Shown: piece by piece, positions 5,684 to 8,983 of the stretch
How the letters are laid out: every line of letters starts with the position of its first letter
How positions within the stretch are numbered: position 1 is the first letter of the stretch
Source of the DNA: an uncultured Clostridia bacterium
Lineage (GTDB): Bacteria; Bacillota; Clostridia; Oscillospirales; Oscillospiraceae
Assembly (NCBI GenBank): GCA_938023775.1
Contig: CALJDB010000309.1
Span: 1-8,983 of the forward strand
Direction of reading: 5' to 3'
DNA length: 8,983 nucleotides
Translations under genes and position numbers: made by a program
Notes under the pieces: generated by a model
What the model saw: the letters and a program-made list of their open reading frames with translations, nothing else
Told to the model about the DNA's origin: nothing
Databases searched by the model: none

Positions 5684-6682
5684 TCATTCGATAAACCCGC
5701 CGCCGAGGACCTGATCTCCGCTGTAGAGCACGGCGGACTGGCCCGGCGCGGGGGCGCGGACGGCGTCGGGGACCGTGAAGCGGACTCTGCCGCCGCCGAG
5801 CACTTCGGCGGTGCAGGGCGCGCCGTCGCCGCGGCTGTGGCGCACCTTGACCGCGCCGGGAACGGGGGCGTCCGGCGCGTCGATGAGCCAATTGAAATCG
5901 CGCGCGGTGAACTCCCTGCGCATCAGCGCCTCGTTGCGGTCCACAAGCACCTCGCGCGTTTCGGGGCGGAGAGCGACGACATAGAGCGCCGCGCCGTCAT
6001 AAACGCCGGGGATGCGCTGACCGACGGTCCAGCGGTGGATTCCCTCGTGCCGCCCGACGGGGGTCCCGTTCCAGACGAACTCCCCCGGCTCCGGCAACGC
6101 GCCGCGGCGGGAAAGCCACGCGGCATAGTCCTTATCCGGGATGAAGCAGATCTCCATGCTGTCCGGCTTATCCGCGACCGGGAGCCCGAACTCCGCCGCC
6201 AACTTCCGCGTGTGCGTTTTTTCAAATTCGCCGAGCGGCAGAATGAGCCGCCGGACCTGCTCCGGGCGGAGGCGGCAGAGCATATAGCTCTGGTCCTTGC
6301 TGCTGGTCGCGCGGAGCAGCTTTCCGTCCTTCACGCGGGCATAGTGACCCGTGGCGATTGCTTCCGCGCCGAGGGCGTCCGCGCGGTCGCAGAGGCGGCG
6401 GAACTTCACTGCCGGGTTGCAGAGGATGCAGGGATTCGGCGTTTCGCCGCGCAGATAGCTCGCAGCGAAGGGCGCGCAGACCTCCCGCTCTAACTCCGCG
6501 GCGACGTCCGCGACCGTGAGCTCCACGCCGAGCGAGGCGGCGGCGGCTTCCGCGTCCGCGCGCGACACGGGATTGCCGATATCGAGAAACAGTCCGTAGA
6601 CCTCATAGCCCGCGTTTTGCAGCAGACGCGTGCTGACGGCGCTGTCCACGCCGCCGGAAAGTCCGAGAACGACCTTTTTCAT
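5684..6682 (-). CDS. mnmA: tRNA-specific 2-thiouridylase MnmA
   Basis: Catalyses ATP-dependent 2-thiolation of U34 in tRNA-Lys, -Glu and -Gln, taking sulfur from a cysteine desulfurase relay. The N-terminal PP-loop is SGGVDSAV (9-16). TPNPCILCN (81-89) carries the conserved catalytic Cys88, plus an extra Cys85 that makes a CxxC pair. TGHYAR (111-116) and KDQSYML (129-135) bind tRNA and ATP, and [10 protein letters not shown] (174-183) provides the second conserved Cys179. The C-terminal beta-barrel ends in [13 protein letters not shown], as usual. At 332 residues it is shorter than the common length of about 355-370. Part of the shortening is a segment about 10 residues smaller than in the E. 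coli enzyme, between GLF (30-32) and LGVEL (51-55). The ATG overlaps the mnmG stop as ATGA, and GGAGGGG at 6691-6697 supports the start. MnmA acts on the same nucleotide as MnmG, so the coupling makes functional sense. Confidence 0.95.
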   Translation of the reverse strand: MKKVVLGLSGGVDSAVSTRLLQNAGYEVYGLFLDIGNPVSRADAEAAAASLGVELTVADVAAELEREVCAPFAASYLRGETPNPCILCNPAVKFRRLCDRADALGAEAIATGHYARVKDGKLLRATSSKDQSYMLCRLRPEQVRRLILPLGEFEKTHTRKLAAEFGLPVADKPDSMEICFIPDKDYAAWLSRRGALPEPGEFVWNGTPVGRHEGIHRWTVGQRIPGVYDGAALYVVALRPETREVLVDRNEALMRREFTARDFNWLIDAPDAPVPGAVKVRHSRGDGAPCTAEVLGGGRVRFTVPDAVRAPAPGQSAVLYSGDQVLGGGFIE

Positions 6683-8553
6683 GCCTTCTTCCCCTCCAGA
6701 AACACCATCAGCGCCGCCACGTCCGCCGGGCTGACGCCCGAAATGCGGCTTGCCTGCCCGAAATTCTCCGGCTGCACGGCGGCGAGCTTTTCCCGCGCCT
6801 CCAGCCGCAGACCGGGTACGGCGGCATAGTCGAGGTCCTGCGGAAGGCGCTTGCCCTCCAGCCGGGAAAATTCCTCCACCTGCCGCAGCTGGCGGCGGAT
6901 ATAGCCGTCATATTTGATGCGGATCTCCGCGCTCTCCCACACGGCGCGCGGCAGATCGGGGCGCTCCGGGTCAAAGGGCGCGAGCGCGGCGTAATCGAGC
7001 TGGGGGCGGCGCAGCAGCTCCGCGAGCGGCGCGCCGTTCGTCACCGGGGCGGTTCCGCGGGAAGCGAGCATCGCGTTCAACTCCGCGGAGGGCGGCGCGC
7101 CCGTGTGCTCCAATCGCGCGATCTCGCGCCGGACGGCGGCGTATTTTTCCTCCACCTCCGCGAGCCGTTCATCGGGGACGAGCCCGACGCGGTTTCCGAT
7201 GGCGGTCAGCCGCTCGTCGGCGTTATCCTGCCGCAGCAGGAGGCGATACTCCGTGCGGGAGGTCATCATGCGGTAAGGCTCCTCCGTGCCCTTCGTGACG
7301 AGATCGTCAATGAGCGTGCCGACATAGCCGTCGCTGCGGCGGAGGATGAGCGGCGGGCGGTCCAGAAGCTTCAGCGCGGCATTCACGCCCGCGACATAGC
7401 CCTGCGCCGCCGCCTCCTCATAGCCGCTTGAGCCGTTGAACTGACCCGCGCCGTAAAGTCCGGGGACCTTTTTGCACTCCAGCGTCGGGAAAAGCTCCGT
7501 CGGGTCCACGCAGTCATACTCGATGGCGTAAGCCGTGCGCATCATCTCCGCGTGCTCCAGTCCCGGCAGCGTATGGAGCATGCGCAGCTGCACCTCCTCC
7601 GGCATGGAGGAGGAGAAGCCCTGGATGTACAGTTCCTCGGTGTTCAGACCCATGGGCTCCACGAACAGCTGGTGGCGGAGCTTATCCGGGAAGCGGACGA
7701 TCTTCGTCTCAAAGCTGGGGCAGTACCGGGGGCCGATGCCCTCGATCAACCCGGAGTACATGGGGGCCCGGTCCAGATTTTCCTGGACGATGCGCTTGGT
7801 CTCCTCGGTGGTCCACGTCAGCCAGCACACCGCCTGGTTATAGGGCGGGTTCTCCGTGGAATAGGAGAAGGGCACCGGAATCTCGTCCCCCGGCTGGACC
7901 TCCATCTCGTCAAAGTCCACAGTCCGGGCGTTGACCCGGGGGGGCGTGCCGGTCTTGAACCGCCGCAGGGGCAGGCCCAGCTTCAATAAAGAGTCGGTGA
8001 GGGGCCCGGCGGCGTGCATCCCGTCAGGGCCGGAATCCTCCACACAGGTGCCGATGATGGTGCGGCCCTTGAGATAGGTGCCGGTGGCCAGAACGGCGGC
8101 CTTCACATCGTACACCGCGCCGGTGGCAAGGACCACCTGGCTGACGGCGCCGCGGTCCGTCCTAACCTCCACCACCTGGCCCTGCCGCACCGTCAGGTGG
8201 GCCTGGCGTTCCAGGGTGCGCTTCATCCGTTCCTGGTATTTCCGGCGGTCCGCCTGGGCCCGGAGGGACCAGACGGCGGGGCCTTTCCGGAGGTTCAGCA
8301 GCCGGTACTGGATGCAGCATTCGTCGGCGGCTTTGGCCATTTCGCCCCCCAGGGCGTCCAGCTCCCGGACCAGGTGGCCCTTGCCGGTGCCGCCGATGGC
8401 GGGGTTGCAGGGCATGTTGCCCACAGCGTCCAGATTGATGGTAAAGACGATGGTCTCCAGCCCCAGGCGGGCGGCGGCCAGAGCCGCCTCGATGCCGGCA
8501 TGTCCGGCGCCGATGACGGCAATATCAAATTGTCCGGCAGAAAAGGTTTCCAT
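6679..8553 (-). CDS. mnmG: tRNA uridine-5-carboxymethylaminomethyl synthase MnmG (GidA)
   Basis: FAD- and NADH-dependent enzyme that, with the GTPase MnmE, adds the carboxymethylaminomethyl group to C5 of wobble U34. The 624 residues match the family length. The dinucleotide fold [19 protein letters not shown] starts at residue 13. [22 protein letters not shown] begins at Cys49. The second conserved cysteine is Cys278 in [33 protein letters not shown] (365-385) is the C-terminal FAD signature, and the helical MnmE-binding domain follows to the end. AAAAAAGGAT lies 8 nt before the ATG. mnmE and rsmG, its frequent neighbours, are absent; instead a phosphoesterase fragment ends 6 nt upstream and mnmA overlaps downstream. 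The frame is intact. However, codon and word use switch near codons 312-335: Ala26-28 are GCC GCC GCC, while Ala381-383 are GCG GCG GCG. The gene may therefore be a mosaic of two sources. Confidence 0.96.
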   Translation of the reverse strand: METFSAGQFDIAVIGAGHAGIEAALAAARLGLETIVFTINLDAVGNMPCNPAIGGTGKGHLVRELDALGGEMAKAADECCIQYRLLNLRKGPAVWSLRAQADRRKYQERMKRTLERQAHLTVRQGQVVEVRTDRGAVSQVVLATGAVYDVKAAVLATGTYLKGRTIIGTCVEDSGPDGMHAAGPLTDSLLKLGLPLRRFKTGTPPRVNARTVDFDEMEVQPGDEIPVPFSYSTENPPYNQAVCWLTWTTEETKRIVQENLDRAPMYSGLIEGIGPRYCPSFETKIVRFPDKLRHQLFVEPMGLNTEELYIQGFSSSMPEEVQLRMLHTLPGLEHAEMMRTAYAIEYDCVDPTELFPTLECKKVPGLYGAGQFNGSSGYEEAAAQGYVAGVNAALKLLDRPPLILRRSDGYVGTLIDDLVTKGTEEPYRMMTSRTEYRLLLRQDNADERLTAIGNRVGLVPDERLAEVEEKYAAVRREIARLEHTGAPPSAELNAMLASRGTAPVTNGAPLAELLRRPQLDYAALAPFDPERPDLPRAVWESAEIRIKYDGYIRRQLRQVEEFSRLEGKRLPQDLDYAAVPGLRLEAREKLAAVQPENFGQASRISGVSPADVAALMVFLEGKKA

Positions 8554-8559
8554 ACATTT

Positions 8560-8961
8560 TTATCCTTTTTTCAGGGTGATGACCGCCACCTGCGGCCGGT
8601 TGAACAGACGGAAGGCCCACTTGGGAGAGTTGCCCAGGCCCCGGGAGACGAACACCTCCGCTCCCTCGCAGTCCTCGTCTGTACAGTGGTAAAAACCGCT
8701 GGTGAAGGAGGGCAGCAGGTGCAGGTTGGTGTCCACCAGCCCGTCGGTGAAGGGCAGGCGCCAGATGCCGCCGTGGGCGTGGCCGCTGAAGGTCAGGTCC
8801 GCTCCCAGGCGGCAGTACCGACCGTTGAAGAGGTTGTTCCGGTGGGCCAGCAGCAGCCAGAAGGGGTCGGCGCCGTTTTGGTAGATCTCAGCGGCCAAAT
8901 CCGCCGGGGACCGCTGGTCGGCATAGCCGTTGATAGTCTGGATGGTGATGAAGGTGATACA
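8560..8961 (-). CDS. C-terminal fragment of a calcineurin-like metallophosphoesterase (YkuE-type)
   Basis: About 133 residues of the C-terminal half of a metallophosphoesterase. Visible are INGYADQ, LLLAHRNN with a candidate metal-ligand His, and FSGHAHGGIWRLP with the GHxH metal site, then VSRGLGNSPKWAFRLFNRPQVAVITL, the usual C-terminal block. The N-terminal metal motifs (DxH, GDxxD, GNHE), and with them roughly half of a typical 270-290-residue enzyme, are missing. Reading upstream, the frame is open to 8961 and then meets an in-frame TGA at 8962-8964. The only plausible internal start is a TTG at 8898, with no good ribosome site that I can see. The break coincides with a foldback at the end of the window, so it could be an assembly end or a genuine pseudogene. 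The stop lies 6 nt before the mnmG start, so mnmG could be cotranscribed with it. Substrate unknown. Confidence 0.8.
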   Translation of the reverse strand, partial: CITFITIQTINGYADQRSPADLAAEIYQNGADPFWLLLAHRNNLFNGRYCRLGADLTFSGHAHGGIWRLPFTDGLVDTNLHLLPSFTSGFYHCTDEDCEGAEVFVSRGLGNSPKWAFRLFNRPQVAVITLKKG

Positions 8962-8983
8962 TCAAGCCCGGGGTTGCTTGATG
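8960..8983. repeat. 24-nt inverted repeat (foldback) at the window end
   Basis: CATCAAGC (8960-8967) and GCTTGATG (8976-8983) are exact reverse complements around an 8-nt loop. The right arm ends exactly at the last base, and its left end coincides with the point where the phosphoesterase frame is lost. This is more like a sequencing or assembly foldback at a contig end than a natural element, but the sequence cannot decide. Confidence 0.7.

Larger units (their letters stand above)
7553..8983. other. Compositionally distinct segment (5' mnmG plus phosphoesterase)
   Basis: CGCG occurs only twice by my reading in this roughly 1.4-kb segment (both near 8115-8155). The preceding 0.9 kb of the same gene holds about twenty, and the rest of the left part is similarly CGCG-rich. 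Alanine codons shift from GCG-led on the left to GCC-led here. GC content stays high on both sides, so this is a signature change, not a GC change. The edge falls inside the conserved MnmG coding region, and protein reading is not disturbed. Recombination with a relative or a chimeric assembly both fit. Confidence 0.6.

Noticed and set aside
1..8983. tRNA or rRNA genes, CRISPR arrays, insertion sequences, attachment sites or prophage genes.
   Set aside because: I looked for cloverleaf-type sequences, regularly spaced direct repeats, transposase or integrase motifs and terminal inverted repeats, and saw none. The few inverted repeats present are single hairpins.

Overview
The window looks like chromosomal DNA from a high-GC, spore-forming member of the Clostridia, most likely Oscillospiraceae-like. 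The evidence is a YlmC/YmxH-family sporulation protein, a BceRS-type two-component system, an M3 oligoendopeptidase of the Firmicutes type, a lipoprotein with a classic lipobox, strong GGAGG-type ribosome binding sites and very GC-rich third positions. The lineage call is inference from protein style, not from a marker gene. Coding density is high. I see no tRNA, rRNA, CRISPR array, insertion sequence or phage gene.

Left block (1-4232, minus strand). Four genes are packed head to tail with gaps of 25 nt or less: M3 oligoendopeptidase, then a small-molecule-type lipoprotein with a DVDGDG loop, then an OmpR-family response regulator, then a short intramembrane-sensing histidine kinase. The regulator and kinase resemble BceR/BceS (GraRS) proteins, which normally respond to cell-envelope antimicrobial peptides together with an ABC transporter. 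No transporter is visible here, and a strong hairpin sits directly after the kinase. The tight packing suggests one operon read from a promoter near 4280-4309.

Centre (4233-5683). A compact divergent promoter region separates this operon from a plus-strand SpoU/TrmH-type RNA methyltransferase. The two predicted promoters appear to share one palindromic TTGCAA as their -35 element. A 28-nt perfect palindrome lies between the methyltransferase and the convergent ylmC/ymxH-type gene. A 173-bp spacer upstream of that gene holds two overlapping inverted repeats.

Right block (5684-8983, minus strand). A metallophosphoesterase fragment, mnmG and mnmA lie in that transcription order. mnmG and mnmA overlap by ATGA. 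Their products modify the same wobble uridine of tRNA: C5 by MnmG with MnmE, and 2-thiolation by MnmA.

Two features at the right end deserve caution. DNA word and codon use changes sharply inside mnmG near 7550-7620: CGCG-rich with GCG alanine codons to the left, CGCG-poor with GCC codons to the right. This implies either recombination with a related species or a chimeric assembly joined in a conserved stretch. The metallophosphoesterase also loses its reading frame at 8962, at the start of a 24-nt foldback that ends the window. The linkage of the last 1.4 kb to the rest should not be trusted without read-level support.

I did not find a clearly new defence or mobile system. The best candidate for an under-described unit is the peptidase-lipoprotein-BceRS-like operon.
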